Shown: positions 1 to 11,070, numbered from the stretch's first letter. The stretch: DNA of 64,000 nt from Streblospio benedicti (GCA_019095985.1 CM032663.1:13373571-13437570), one strand, 5' to 3'. Program-made: numbers and translations. Notes: generated from the sequence alone by a model not told the origin.

Positions 1-32
1 CACCCAGGAGCAGATCGAGAGTCTGGAGAAAG
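1..32 (+). CDS. Pax6: Pax6 exon fragment: end of homeodomain helix 1
   Basis: The window opens inside an exon reading [10 protein letters not shown] and ending at a consensus donor (AAAG|GTGAGG). One base (G) is left over, which joins AG of the exon at 1931 to make Glu. This is the usual Pax6 sequence FTxEQIxxLEKEFE, so the intron interrupts the homeodomain between Lys and Glu. Confidence 0.93.
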
Positions 33-3000
33 GTGAGGGTCTGGCTTGTAATCTGGTCGTACTAGACATGTACTCTAATGGGGTTGGTTGACAGCATGGA
101 AACGTGGGGATGTTGAGTTTTACACCAGCCTCGAGAAAGGGGAGGGGCTTGTAGCTATACTTAGAATTATGCTCAGAAGAAAACTTTCTTGGTTTATGAT
201 GGTGTTGAATGTTGATAGACAGCACTGAGACATCACTCTATATACGATATCGACTGGTGCCACACCAGTGTATTGAGCCCTTGATATTCAAGGTGGGACA
301 TTGGATCATACAGAAAAGTGCCCATTATGGGAATAGAAATGGTAATTTGGCTACTATATACATGTTCTCCAAAACCAACAAATGCACGAAGGAAATTTGA
401 AAACAGTCTGTAACATAATAACACAAAGTATATGTTACCAGTAATGAGTTTATCTAGAGCCGGTCATTTTACAGGGATTTCAATTATAGGCTCTACTTTT
501 GTGGTCATCAGCAGGCAGCTAGAACTTGAAACCTCTCATCACTATCATCTCTGACCGCAGATAACATAATGGCTCCTTTAACAAGGCCTCTATAATAGTG
601 ACCCAAGTCCAAGATAATACTGTGGAACCTCCAATCAAGACCATATTAGTAAAACGACCACCTCTATAATAGCACCATGTTTCGCATTATGGGACCACCT
701 TGCTCCATAAAGAGACAACCTCCCTATTGAGACCAATTGAGGTGGTCTTCATAGAATTCAAGGTTCCCTTATAAACTGACCAAATCTCAAGCTGGTGAGA
801 TCATACAGGTCTCCCAGTTTCTAGCCAGTGGTCTTAAAGAGGGGTTCCTCAGTAGTAAACTGACCAGTCCTACGGTAGGTCTAATAGAGCGGTCCCGCAG
901 TACCAGACTGACCGCCGCCGCCGCCGGATATGAGCCTCGTTTCACACGCGGCTGCGCGCGCACATCCCTGCGAGTTGGCAGGCGATAATTAGCGGTAGAT
1001 TGGGGGCTCGGGTACAGGGGAACGGGCGAATGGGACCACAGCTCTATTGAGACGGTCTCTAAAACAAGACCACTTTTCACTACTGTTCCCTGCTTTTACA
1101 AGATCAGTAAGACCAGCTCTTTAAAGCGATCACTTTTGAAGACCATAAACGTTCAGAAAGAGATTAACAAGAACCTCCATAATAAGATTACCTCTTTGAT
1201 ATGACCAATTCAATTTTTGCTGTCCCAAATCTTCATAAAGCATGAACTTCCATAAAGAAACGTCTCTCTATTGAGACCACCTGTTGTCAGCCCCTCATGT
1301 CGTCTTCATTGGGAGGTTCTCCTGTATTGGGGGTGGGGTTGGGTGATTCCCGTGTCCAGCAGGAGGAAAGTGGCAGTAAACAGGCAATATACATGCGCGC
1401 GGGATCAGGGTTGACGGGTCATTGGTGGTCTGACAAGGGGGGTCCAGGGGGAGGGGGTGGGGGATAATGCATGCATGTCCTTGATGGGATATGTGTGCGT
1501 GTGCTTTCAGATCCTTTCTAAAATTGGAATTGAGGAGAGGAAAGGGGCCTCCGTCTTACTTCATTTTCATAGGATTTTTTGCATGTCCGCCATCGAACAT
1601 GATGACAAAACCCATGAAATCCCTTAAGTGCTTCCCCACATGCAGTCATGCGCCCACACACACCCAGAGACCAACACAACTCAACCACAGTCATGGTGGG
1701 TAATCGATTCATCCTCGAATCCTGGTCACGGCACCAATTTTGTTGCAAAAGCCTGGATCAGCCAGTGTGTTATAATCTCCTATCCCTCATTGCAGAATTT
1801 GAGAAGACCCACTACCCGGCATCGCACATCTGGCGCTCACTCATGCCCTCTACAGTCTACACACATGATATATATCCTATATTGCACCCTAAACCATATG
1901 CCAACCCTTAAATATCCCATTATATTCCAGAGTTTGAGAAGACCCACTACCCGGACGTCTTCGCCCGCGAGCGCCTCGCCCAGAAGCTCGACCTGCCCGA
2001 GGCGCGCATCCAGGTGTGGTTCTCCAACCGGCGCGCCAAGTGGCGCCGCGAGGAGAAGCTGCGGAACCAGCGCCGCGAGGTCGACTCCGTGGGCGCCGCC
2101 GTGGGGTCCGTGGGGGGTGTCGGCGGAGGCCGCATCCCCATCAACTCCTCCTTCCCCAACTCGGCGGCGGCCGCAGCCATGTACCCGGCTATACACCAGG
2201 GCATGGGCATGGCAGACACTTACGGGTACGTGGTGTTGTGTAACTCTTACTGTACATTGATATACATATACTGGTGATCTAAATGGGAACACATATGGAT
2301 ATATACTTGATTCCGGGTAGGTGTATGGGAATGATCAATAAGTTCAAGTAGCTAGTTTCCAATAGGGAGTCATACACACGGGCAAGGGTATGCCACACAC
2401 TTATGCTAAGTGGTTTATATCACACCTATAGAACTTATAGGCTCAAGTACAGTCTCGGTGAAAAGTAAATAGCCAAGTGTTGTATTTTGGTACCAATAAT
2501 CTATCTATATCAGAATTTAGATGAAAAAATACTGATATAATTTAGCATTGGTGTCTAACCGTCCCTGCTGTTTCAGGCTGTCGTCGATGCCGAGCTACTC
2601 GCTGCCCAACAGCCTGCCCCCACCCCCGCCCAACCCCGCCTGCCTCCAGAGCTCAGCCAACTCCTACTCTCCATGTATGCTGCCAGGTACCTTTCTACTA
2701 GTGTATAGAACACAATTGTATAAAATGAATCGTACACTTTCTACTAGTGTACAGAATACAGTTGTAAAATGTTATTATTTTCACTTGTATATCATCAAAA
2801 TATTAGAAAGTAAGTGAGTAAAATGATTGATTGCAAATTACCAGTAAGAATAATCAGTAATTTTGTTCTTTTTCTGTCACAACAAAGTTCTCTCCTATCC
2901 CATTCATTCATAAAAAGACCAACTTGAACACGTATAGAGAGACCACCTCTGTTTTGAGACCACTTAATATCAAGACGTTCCTGCATCTTGTCAAACATGA

Positions 3001-3932
3001 GTGACTAACCTTTGCCCTCGGTTCTTCTGCCTGCAGGGTCATCACGCTCCTACGACCCGCTGTCACTGTCTTCGTACTCGCGGTCGGGGTCGTGTAACCC
3101 GGGCGGCACCGGCGCCTCGTCGCAGAGCTACATGGGCCAGAACAACGGCGTGTCCGAGGAGGCGGCGGCCGCGACCACAGCCACTCCATCAACGGTGGGT
3201 ACACGCACACGTACACATACACACACACAGGACAATACATGCACAACGGTGGGTACACGCACACACATAGTCACTGACTCACCTGCACGCACACGCACAT
3301 ATACACAGAACAATGGCTCGAATCTTCAAATCCTGGTCACGGCACCAATTTTGTTGCAAATACATGTATTGAAAATTTCTTTAAACGTACCACAAGTAAC
3401 CTCATGTAGTCACTCACACATTGACCATGTCTACAGTATTATTGGTATATGTATATGATGAATGAGTTTTAATGCCCACCTATTTACACATTACACACCC
3501 AACTTACCTAACTCGGGTTCCAATTCTGACCAAGGTACCAATTTGTTGGTTATTCAAAGTACACCAGACAGTTCATTAAAAAAAATAGCAATCATAGACA
3601 TTTCTCTTCCTTCTATTGCGTTCTACGGTACATTTGGTCATATATCACTGTCATTCAACAACTGCAATCATCTGAATAGAAATAAAACTTTTTTCCAACT
3701 TCAAGATTTAGTTAATTTTAAAGCAACAGAAAAGATTTGTCAAATGCTTGTAAAGTATATTTTACAATACTCATATTAATCAACCATCTCTCCTTCCATC
3801 GCAGGTCTCATCTCACCCGGTGTGTCCGTGCCCGTCCAGGTTCCCGGGGGCGGTGGTGGAGGACTCCAAGACCACAACTCCATGGGATCCATGGGATCCA
3901 TGACATCCCAGTACTGGCCGCGCATCCAGTGA
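1..3932 (+). CDS. Pax6: Pax6 transcription factor, 3' part of gene (five exons: 1-32, 1931-2225, 2577-2686, 3037-3198, 3805-3932)
   Basis: Seen: the joined exons read ..[26 protein letters not shown].., the second half of a paired-type homeodomain with the recognition helix [18 protein letters not shown], then a Ser/Pro/Gly/Ala-rich tail ending QYWPRIQ. The phases at all four junctions agree. Known: Pax6 is a nuclear paired-box plus homeobox DNA-binding protein controlling eye, brain and sensory development; its Pro/Ser/Thr-rich C-terminus activates transcription, and [14 protein letters not shown] plus a final YWPR(L/I)Q are Pax6 hallmarks. The paired domain, linker and first homeodomain helix lie upstream of the window. 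Oddities: a Gly/Val-rich insert right after the homeodomain, an AAAAA run, and a GGGGGG stretch near the end. Organism inference is weak; identity as Pax6 is firm. Confidence 0.96.
618..770 (+). mobile_element. TA-flanked MITE (CAGTAGAACCTC family), degenerate
   Basis: Starts TACTGTGGAACCTCC and continues with the family's alternating GACCACCTCTATAATA.. / CATAAAGAGACAACCTC blocks. The right end is worn. It lies in the Pax6 homeodomain intron. Confidence 0.7.
830..1326 (+). mobile_element. Cluster of degenerate CAGTAGAACCTC-family MITE pieces
   Basis: Two right-end-like pieces at 830-857 (GTGGTCTTAAAGAGGGGTTC) and 875-903, followed by a longer copy at about 1028-1326 ending GAGGTTCTCCTGTA. 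The order suggests repeated insertion into the same intron rather than one element. A CpG-rich patch (915-985) between them is unexplained. Confidence 0.6.
1718..1749 (-). mobile_element. LTR-retrotransposon-like fragment (tRNA primer-binding-site type), fossil
   Basis: A 32-base stretch identical to 3329-3360. On the - strand it reads TGGTGCCGTGACC.., the complement of a tRNA 3' end most like tRNA-His with CCA, as in the primer-binding site next to the 5' LTR of Gypsy- or BEL-like elements. Only this short piece is recognisable. No coding part remains. Confidence 0.35.
1796..1911 (+). other. Pax6: Duplicate 3' splice site and exon start inside the Pax6 homeodomain intron (possible alternative exon)
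   Basis: Seen: bases 1796-1819 repeat the first 24 bases of the exon at 1931 with a single difference, preceded by a good polypyrimidine tract and TTGCAG. Splicing from the donor at 32 would keep frame and give EFEKTHYP followed by a novel 31-residue tail ([12 protein letters not shown].. to ..PKPYANP) and a TAA at 1909-1911. The product would lack homeodomain helices 2 and 3 and the whole activation tail. Whether it is spliced is unknown. It could be a dead duplication. Confidence 0.5.
1931..2225 (+). CDS. Pax6: Pax6 exon: homeodomain helices 2-3 and start of transactivation tail
   Basis: Acceptor ATATTCCAG|AG and donor ACGG|GTACGT bound a GC-rich exon. It encodes [18 protein letters not shown].., the recognition helix [16 protein letters not shown], then EKLRNQRRE and a low-complexity linker ([16 protein letters not shown]). 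[23 protein letters not shown] and MADTYG follow, all typical of lophotrochozoan Pax6 proteins as I know the family. Two bases (GG) carry over to the next exon. A partial copy of this exon's start lies 135 bp upstream. Confidence 0.95.
2577..2686 (+). CDS. Pax6: Pax6 exon: transactivation tail, [14 protein letters not shown] segment
   Basis: The acceptor CTGTTTCAG|G and donor CCAG|GTACCT are in phase with both neighbours. It encodes [20 protein letters not shown].. and ends ..SYSPCMLP, which corresponds to the vertebrate Pax6 region PSFTMANNLPMQ..SYSCMLP. Pro/Ser richness fits the PST activation domain. Confidence 0.92.
3037..3198 (+). CDS. Pax6: Pax6 exon: transactivation tail, [13 protein letters not shown] segment
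   Basis: Acceptor TTCTGCCTGCAG|G. It encodes [18 protein letters not shown].. then an Ala/Thr-rich stretch ([15 protein letters not shown]). Two overlapping donors exist; the one at 3199 (GGTGG|GTACAC) is chosen because only it leaves the single G needed to read GLISPG in the last exon. The intron begins in an (AC)-rich microsatellite, so the donor sits at the edge of an unstable tract. Confidence 0.88.
3199..3310. repeat. (AC)-rich microsatellite in the last Pax6 intron
   Basis: Repeated ACACGCAC/ACACAC units. The motif AACGGTGGGTACACGCAC occurs twice, at the exon end (about 3191) and about 3243, so the donor region itself appears to have been copied with the repeat. Confidence 0.75.
3329..3360 (-). 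mobile_element. Second copy of the LTR primer-binding-site-like fragment, fossil
   Basis: Identical over 32 bases to 1718-1749, in another Pax6 intron and in the same orientation. A weaker likeness occurs at 3520-3550. It is a small remnant, and its age and family cannot be fixed from this length. Confidence 0.35.
3805..3932 (+). CDS. Pax6: Pax6 terminal coding exon
   Basis: Acceptor CTTCCATCGCAG|GT. It encodes (G)[14 protein letters not shown], then a Gly-rich stretch, two tandem MGS units made by a direct repeat ATGGGATCC, and the end SQYWPRIQ with stop TGA at 3930-3932. The intron position just before LISPG is the same as in vertebrate PAX6. Confidence 0.95.
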
Positions 3933-6370
3933 TCCACAGCTGATCCAGGGACTATGTATAGCTTTCTCTGGATGTAGCAGAGTGAATGATTTGGTGAAAA
4001 AAACTATGGCAGCTCTTGATCCAGATGATCCAGAATGAATGCTGCTGACCAGCGAGGAAGGTCCAGACTTTGAGACATTGCTGAGTGAGATGATGTCCAC
4101 AGATCCAGGAAAACAGACTGAACAATGTAGAAAAAAGCTACAAAAATCTAGAGTCATCTAAAACAATGATGAGTGTTGGTGTTATAAGTGCTAATGGTGA
4201 ATAGAAAGCACAATGAAGGATTCTGATTACAGAAAACTGGATCTCAATGTGTCTGGATCAAATGCAAAACACACACAATAATAATAAAAGTGGTAGGAGG
4301 CAAGGGCCACGTTGATCACAACAGCTCTCACAAAGAGAAGAGAAAATAGCACATTGCTGCTGCTGCGACATGGCAGGAGTGTAGATGTTTGTGCAGAACA
4401 ACAAAACAAGTACAATCATGCAAAACCATGTGCACAATAAAGCAGACTAAACAGTATTGATCTACAGTTCGTGAAAAGAGAGCGAACTGACATGGGCCCT
4501 TGTGGTGCAGCAAACAGACAAACAGACATCAAAGATGGGGTATGCATGACAATATTTTGAACCAGTGTATAGTCTGTGTCTGTAAAGGTCACTGGGACAA
4601 TTCAACCAGTGAAACGGACTATAACCTTTGTGTTTTCTCAAATGCAAGGAGCTTTATGCAGCCGTGGAATGTACTATAAGGTGTGTGTAGTTTATGTGGA
4701 GTTACATAGCTGTGGAGCTGCCTGCCTGGGACTATTTTGTGGTAGTTTGTAACATTGGAGAGCTTCAATGGAATCATGGCACCAAGTTCTAACTATGTGT
4801 AGTGTATAGAGCCATGCGAAAAGGGACAGAATTTTCTGAGTCCCAGAAAACTAACAAAAACACACAAGACAATGAGATTTCAACTAAAGTGACTACTGGT
4901 CAATTCGTAGAGGCGGTCAGTTTACACAGGGTGATTGTAGTAACAGTGTCCTATATCAGAACTGTAGGAAGTGACCAGTGGTCACTATAGGGGGGTCTCC
5001 ACACTACTAATGAGTGCTTCAGTGTTTTGTCACATCGGGACAGTCAGCTGACAAAGTTGGTCTACTGTGTATTTTATGAGTATCACTGGCAATTTATACC
5101 AAAGGAATGTGTTTGTTTTTTTCTTAGAGAATAACAGTATTTTTCATCAGCAGCAGCTGCAGTCTAGTTGCAAGTTTAACTTTCATTGTGTCACTGCTTA
5201 TTGACAATCATGCCATTATTATTACTACACTAGTTGCTGAACTCTCATGATACATGAAGCATTATTTTTAAAGCTTTAGTCTCACAAACACTCAAATTGT
5301 TTACTGTGCATTTATGATTTACAAGTAATTTCAAAGCCTTGATCTTTTTTGTCAATACACACCATACAGCTTGGTACATATGATTTCTGTAAACTTAACT
5401 CAGGTGGATTTGTTTGTTTCAATTTTAATGTATATATTGGTTTTGTAAAAACTTTCAAAAATAGCATTTTTCAATTGGAGTTTTGCAGAAGATTTGACTA
5501 TGCTGTAAATATACACACATAAGGAGACTTTTGCACATAGTAAAGCCTAGAAGCAGGCCTAGCCTGAGGTGTGAACTGTTAGAAGCTTGTCAGATATAGG
5601 GTAATCTTCACTTAGATCTAGTTTGGAACTTGAGCAAGGTTCTAATTTCAGAGGAAGGCAGATTCTCTTTGAATTATGAGAAATGTGCCATGTTAATATG
5701 AATCGTGCTGTTTTATTTATTTGATATCACATATTATGGTTTGTTGCTCATGTTAATTATATGTGTTTCACGGTGATAAAATTTGGTGATTATTTTTCTT
5801 GTCTTCTTCATATGCCATAATATAATGAACTACTACAAACAAACTAAAAAACCTTTGGCTTTTCATGTGGCGGATTTTCCCCAGTTGAAAGTAGTTTATA
5901 TTGTGGTATAGATTCTACTTATGCATTGTAAATTAGCAAAACAGATCTGTAACTTTGACAAAAAAAGACCCTTTCACAGGTTGTGACTTTGATTATTGAA
6001 ATGTAGAATTTTACACACAAAACAAATGCCATCACACTGGTCATAATGTTACTTTGTGACTCTGTTAACCGCTTGTCTAATATTGCTTATTGTGTTTTTA
6101 CTTGTTTCTGTATGACTCTTGTACCAGATAGTATTCCCGCGTTCACCTCTGATGAACCACTGAGGCGGGGCCGCAGCCTAAACCAAAATCTACAACTTTC
6201 AGTGTCCAATTGTGTACATATGTGACTTGCATGTAAATTTGCTTCCCATATGGAAAAGCTGTCAAACAGCCAGAACCCGGGCCACTATGTGTAGTGTGTC
6301 TGTCCACTGTGCAAACAAAGCCAGAATTTATTAAAACTGAAAAATAAAATCTCTTGTTGTTCTAAGTACT
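3933..6370 (+). other. Pax6: Pax6 3' UTR (probable extent)
   Basis: Downstream of the stop there is about 2.4 kb of AT-rich sequence with no credible ORF and almost none of the transposon copies that crowd the neighbouring spacer. Poly(A) signals AATAAA occur at about 4281, 4436-4441 and 6343-6348. The last is followed by a GT/T-rich stretch, so I take it as the most likely distal cleavage site. Use of the proximal ones would give short 3' UTRs. A possible very degenerate repeat lies at 4900-5000. The end point is inferred. Confidence 0.55.
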
Positions 6371-6589
6371 TTAGCAAACACCACAACTGCTTGCCATTCA
6401 TTTATTTTGGAAAGAGAGGGAGAAAAAAACACTAAACCAACCAGCATTTCAACTCTGCACATTTCCGATTTTCCAGTAGGCTGCATTTCCCTCCATTAAA
6501 AAGCATTACGTGTAATTTTGTATAACTCGGGGCGTTGCCTCTAATATTCTGCCAATTGATGACCGGGGACAAAATAGAGCCGCATTTTT

Positions 6590-6700
6590 GCTGGTTTCTG
6601 TCGCTCCGCGGAAGTCACTTTTACCCAGCGTGTCTCTGACGTCACTGAAAGGCGCAAAATGGCGCGGCGTCTCTGATTGGTCGATTTTTGTCTCACAGCA
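6590..6700. promoter_or_regulatory. Promoter-like patch with CRE, CCAAT box and YY1-like motif
   Basis: A GC-rich island in AT-rich DNA about 250 bp beyond the inferred Pax6 poly(A) site. It contains a full palindromic TGACGTCA (CREB/ATF), an inverted CCAAT (TGATTGGTCG) and AAAATGGCGCGG (YY1-like). The combination and spacing are typical of a core promoter. No first exon with a convincing ORF follows, so it could serve a non-coding transcript or be a Pax6-linked element. Confidence 0.4.
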
Positions 6701-9680
6701 GACGATTTGTTAGAGGCTTGTCAATTTGGCTTTTGTTTTGCTGTTAGTCGTTTATAATATTCAAAGTTAGCAAAAATCTTGTAAAAATTATATTTGAAGT
6801 ATGGTGGTATTCGTAAACATTCAATTCATAGAGCTATATTCACATATTTGCTTTCTTTTTTTGAATACCTCTAAAAATAGTTATAATGAAAATAAGAAAA
6901 CATAAGATCTATTTATAAGTAATCCCCTCTATTAAATCTAATTGCCAGCAATTTTCGTTACATTAACCAGCCTATTTCAAGCTACTGAAAAATTAACACA
7001 CCAATCACATATAGTGAGAGGCAGCAATTATGAAATGGCAGAACTGAAAAAAAGCACACTAACGATTTTCCACAGACCTAGACCTTTTACCAGCCATACA
7101 CATAGCCTACTACTCCAACAACACTGTTCATTTTTTACTGGAGCAAAACCTGCCTGAAAGAGTCGGCGGTAATCAATAGGGGGCGGCTTCTGTTGCACTC
7201 TCTGACTTACTCTATTCAAACTACTGCACAAAGCTCCAACAGAGAGCTGCATTTTTCTACCATTATCAAGTGAGAGAAATATGAAATATTCAACAGTCCG
7301 CGTGTTATAACAATGACTGTGGCCACCAATGACGTTTTTTCAGGCAGTGTTTAGTCATCTATTTGAGTGGGTTCTGATATATTGTGCTTTAGATATTAAT
7401 TGAAAAATGTAATTTGTATAGTATGTGTTAGTTTCATGCATTTTTTTCGGCAAAGCAATTCAATTAAATACATTGGAATTTTGTTTACTTTGGTCATGAT
7501 TAAAATATGACTAAGACTAATATGATCACTGAGTTTTTATACAAATGTTTAAATTCTTTAGACCTATTTTTACCATACACTTGTGTTGTGACTGTTGCAA
7601 TTTTCAGATCTCACACATATTAGTCTTTTATGCATGAGCATTGCAAAGATACATATCATCTATCAAAACATTTGAATCCACAAAGAATTGACACACATTT
7701 TTGAGGCCACAAAGTGAAACTGCATAAACAATACTCACCAATAAACTGCTGTGAATATTTCATACTCTGCACAGGCATGTATATTATATGTCTGTAGCTT
7801 GTTTTCAATGTTTGAGCAATGTCCCAGCAGTGTCAATGCCCTTCCTGCACTGCCATACTAGGCCAGTTGCTGTGTTGAAAAAAAATCAGTAACAACACAG
7901 TCAATTTGAAGCAGACACCTTCAAGTCTACAGTGATGCTGAAAGATGGCGTGATCGTCTGAAGAAGTGTGAAAGAGCAATTTCTATATTACATCAGCCAA
8001 TCAATTATGTTGAAAGCATCCTCGTGTGTCTCATGCAACAACTCCAACAGCATTGACTGCACGGGCAGTTTCCTACGTACTTCTACTTCTTATTTTGTGT
8101 TGGCTGAAGTCTTTAATAACAAAGTTAAGAATTGGTTGAAATACTTTGTGTATTGAGATATAATGTGTACACAATTAAGATGCTTGTGTGTAGCTGCATA
8201 TTGTGCAGCATGTAGTTGCTCTGATATTCATTTTCTGTGACATTTTGCTATGTACTAAGTGTTGGTTGAATATTTTCAAGAATATAACTGGAATTTGGGG
8301 AACAGCATTATATGCTGTGGAATGTGCTATGTACTTCAGTGTTAGGTTCTTTAAGTTTTTTTATAACAATACCAAAATCATTTTCTACCCGTGTATATAA
8401 AATTTAGATTACTTCAATACACATACATCTCAAAACATTTCTGCCATCTCGCTATGTGTGCTTCCGTTGTGTTTGAATTTTGGTTAATAACCTAGGTCAA
8501 ATTTCGTAAAACAACCTTGTTATATAAACTATTTCACTGTATCGGTGATTGTAAAATTACAGTCAATTTGACCCCGACACCGCAAAGGGTAAATGTCTGC
8601 AAAGAAATACATTATGTAAGTAACATTTATTAACAAAAAAAGCTTCCTGTTTGTGTTTTGGTGCTAATTTCTGATACAACATACTAAACGAGCAAGAGTT
8701 GGCAGCAACTAAATTTTATTCCAATGCCATTTTTTTCCTTGCTGTGTACAAAGAGGGAAAACTGAAACCATGCTTGCATATGGCACTTGCCAAAAGCATT
8801 TACCTTGATAAGCACATCCATATTTTTTCCCAATCGTACTTCTTTATCCTATAATTATACAAGCCTTTTGTTTTGTTCATTATAACAGAAACCTGACAGG
8901 CATAGACATTGGGCAGTGTTATTTTGCTAGAATGGCACCTAGATATATAGATTATATGTCCAACTTAAACACCTCTATCGGATATCAAACTGACGTAGCA
9001 ATCTGCTGTAAGTTTGAGTATTGTTTACAGAGTGTATTTTTAACAGAGAATTTACAAGAATAATTTGGTTTGGCAAGGCAGAAAAAACAACTGTCCACTT
9101 TGTTTTCATTTTATCTCCAGTTTTATGTGAGCTACGGTTATGAGATATAGAATATGGCCGGATGATTATTTATTTAGCTGGAATGCAGACAGCCGCCATT
9201 TTAGTTTCTGTTTTTTTTGAAAATTGCATTGTACATATTATTCTAATGCGCAATTGCGTGCCTAGTTGATATAAACAGACTAAAAGCCGATTTTTAGTAT
9301 TAGGTTAAAATGTTGAATGTATCACAAATGCCTGTGTGTTTGTCTGGAATGCAAGATCCTATGGGTATTGGTTGTAGTATCCAGCAGCAATGTTAGGAAA
9401 GTCATTTGCTATGGGGCTATATCATAAGAAGCCACGGAAAATACTTGTGCGATCCTAATGGAACTTATGCAGTTGTTTAAATACCAAAGAATTAGAAACG
9501 TCTATAGTATTCTGACAAAAAAATATGATAAATGGGTTCCAAGCTTCAGGAAATGATCACCTAATCTAGGTTAAAACTAATAAGTTGAAAACACCGGTAC
9601 ATGTACTGACAAACTACATCTCAACCAATGAATATGGTAGACCATGTACATGTAACTGCGCAGCTATAAAATACGTACTC
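6701..9680. other. Gene-free AT-rich spacer
   Basis: No ORF of substance, no splice-site pairs I trust and no clear transposon. Small ORFs of about 60-75 codons here look random. An inverted YY1-like motif (GCCGCCATTTTAG) is at about 9192-9205. Confidence 0.6.
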
Positions 9681-9689
9681 TCCACTTTG

Positions 9690-9855
9690 AACCACATTTT
9701 AAAAGACCACTTCTATCATATCACTATTTTCCATGGCTTTGAACCCTCCACAAAGACATCAGAGCGAACCTCCGTGAAAGAACCACCTCTCTAGTGAAGC
9801 CATTTAAGACCAGTAGACCTACTCTGATGAGTGGTCTTAAAAGAGAGGTTATACC
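9690..9855 (+). mobile_element. Degenerate CAGTAGAACCTC-family MITE
   Basis: Shows AAGACCACTTCTATCATATCAC, GAACCTCCGTGAAAGAACCA and a right arm GTGGTCTTAAAAGAGAGGTT. The terminal TACAGT bases are lost. Confidence 0.6.
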
Positions 9856-10789
9856 AACTGTGTATATCCCGTATTCCCACCACCCGGACCTCTATGTGAG
9901 CTGCACATGGCTGTGATGTTTGAGTTTTGCTGTGATCCTATCTGTACGCTGGCGGGGTCGCCGGGGTGCTGATGTATATCAGCTAATAAATGTGGTGTCA
10001 GTGGCGATGTATGTCAGCCGGCCAGCCGGGCGGAAGGCTGCCGGATCACAGCAGCATGGAGCTAGCTGGTGGGGGGACGGGGGCTGGTTTGAGGCCAATA
10101 TTGGCTACGTGTTGTTATGTTGGGTAAAGATGTAATGTAATTCATTTTAACAGCGTATACGTTGTTATATTTGCTATTGCATGTGTAATGAATATAGAAT
10201 GGGGGTCAGCTACATGCTATAATAGGTGAGGATACTTTTTTTGTAGTTCAAGTGCCCACTGCATGGCAAGACATGTACTCTTGCACATTTGCATGCTATA
10301 TTCGGAATGAGTAGAAGAATGATAATGGATGTAGTGTTTAGCTTTCTTTAAAAGCAAATATAATCAAAATCGTGAATTGAAACCAGAAATATTGGACTGA
10401 ATGGACAGCGACCGAAAGGAGGATAAGTATGGTAACATATAAGAGAAATGCATATTGGTACAGACTAAGAAGGAAAGAAAATAACTAAACTCTTATTAAC
10501 AAGCCAGCTATAGTAGCTATACAAATACACAAGTCACGAAATTGTGCGTCCATTACATTTTCGAAGTCGGCAACACGCGATGCTGAGATCGAATGTCAGT
10601 TGACTCCACAAAAGGCGTGAACGACCGTGTTCGATTCCTGCAAAAACTGACAACTTTTGTTTCCCCGAACTGAACACGATTGTTTACAAATGTAATTTGT
10701 ATCTGTCTAATTACATCTCGACCCAGTACGAGGCCTCTTGGCGGTTCGTAATAATTTCTGCGATTCAACAAAGCACGGTTATTATTCAA

Positions 10790-11070
10790 GAAACAAATAT
10801 GGCGCCCGGGCGCTTTGAAATGTCGCTTGGCATGAAATCGTGGTGCTTTCGAGAAGAAAGATTGCTTGTTTCAGATTAGGCAGGCACATGGCTCCCCGCA
10901 ACTCTTACAATTGCCAGCTTTGTGGAGGAAATTACGAGCATTTTTGTACTTATCCATTTCACTGTGAAATCGTACGTGTTCGACATTTTCTTCTTCGTTT
11001 TGCGGCTGCGCGAAACGGCGAATTCCGCTTTAAAACAGGTGGTTTTCAAAATGGCTGCCGAAAATTCGCT
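10790..11070 (+). promoter_or_regulatory. Promoter-like region with two YY1-type ATG motifs and a possible small exon
   Basis: AAATATGGCGCCCGGGCGC at about 10796 and AAAATGGCTGCCGAAAA at about 11049 are YY1-like start-site motifs in locally CpG-richer DNA. Between them, TTGCTTGTTTCAG|ATTAG (about 10875) and AAATC|GTACGT (about 10969) could bound a 94-base exon containing MAPRNSYNCQLCGGNYEHFC.., with a CxxC. Nothing downstream confirms a gene, so this is a lead only. Confidence 0.25.

Noticed and set aside
1837-2292. 151-codon - strand ORF over the Pax6 homeodomain exon
   Set aside because: Antisense shadow of a GC-rich coding exon.
2908-3264. 118-codon - strand ORF across a Pax6 exon
   Set aside because: Antisense shadow extended by the AC microsatellite.
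4900-5000. Possible MITE in the Pax6 3' UTR
   Set aside because: Only scattered words (GTGACCAGTGGTCACTATAG) agree; no ends. Too weak.
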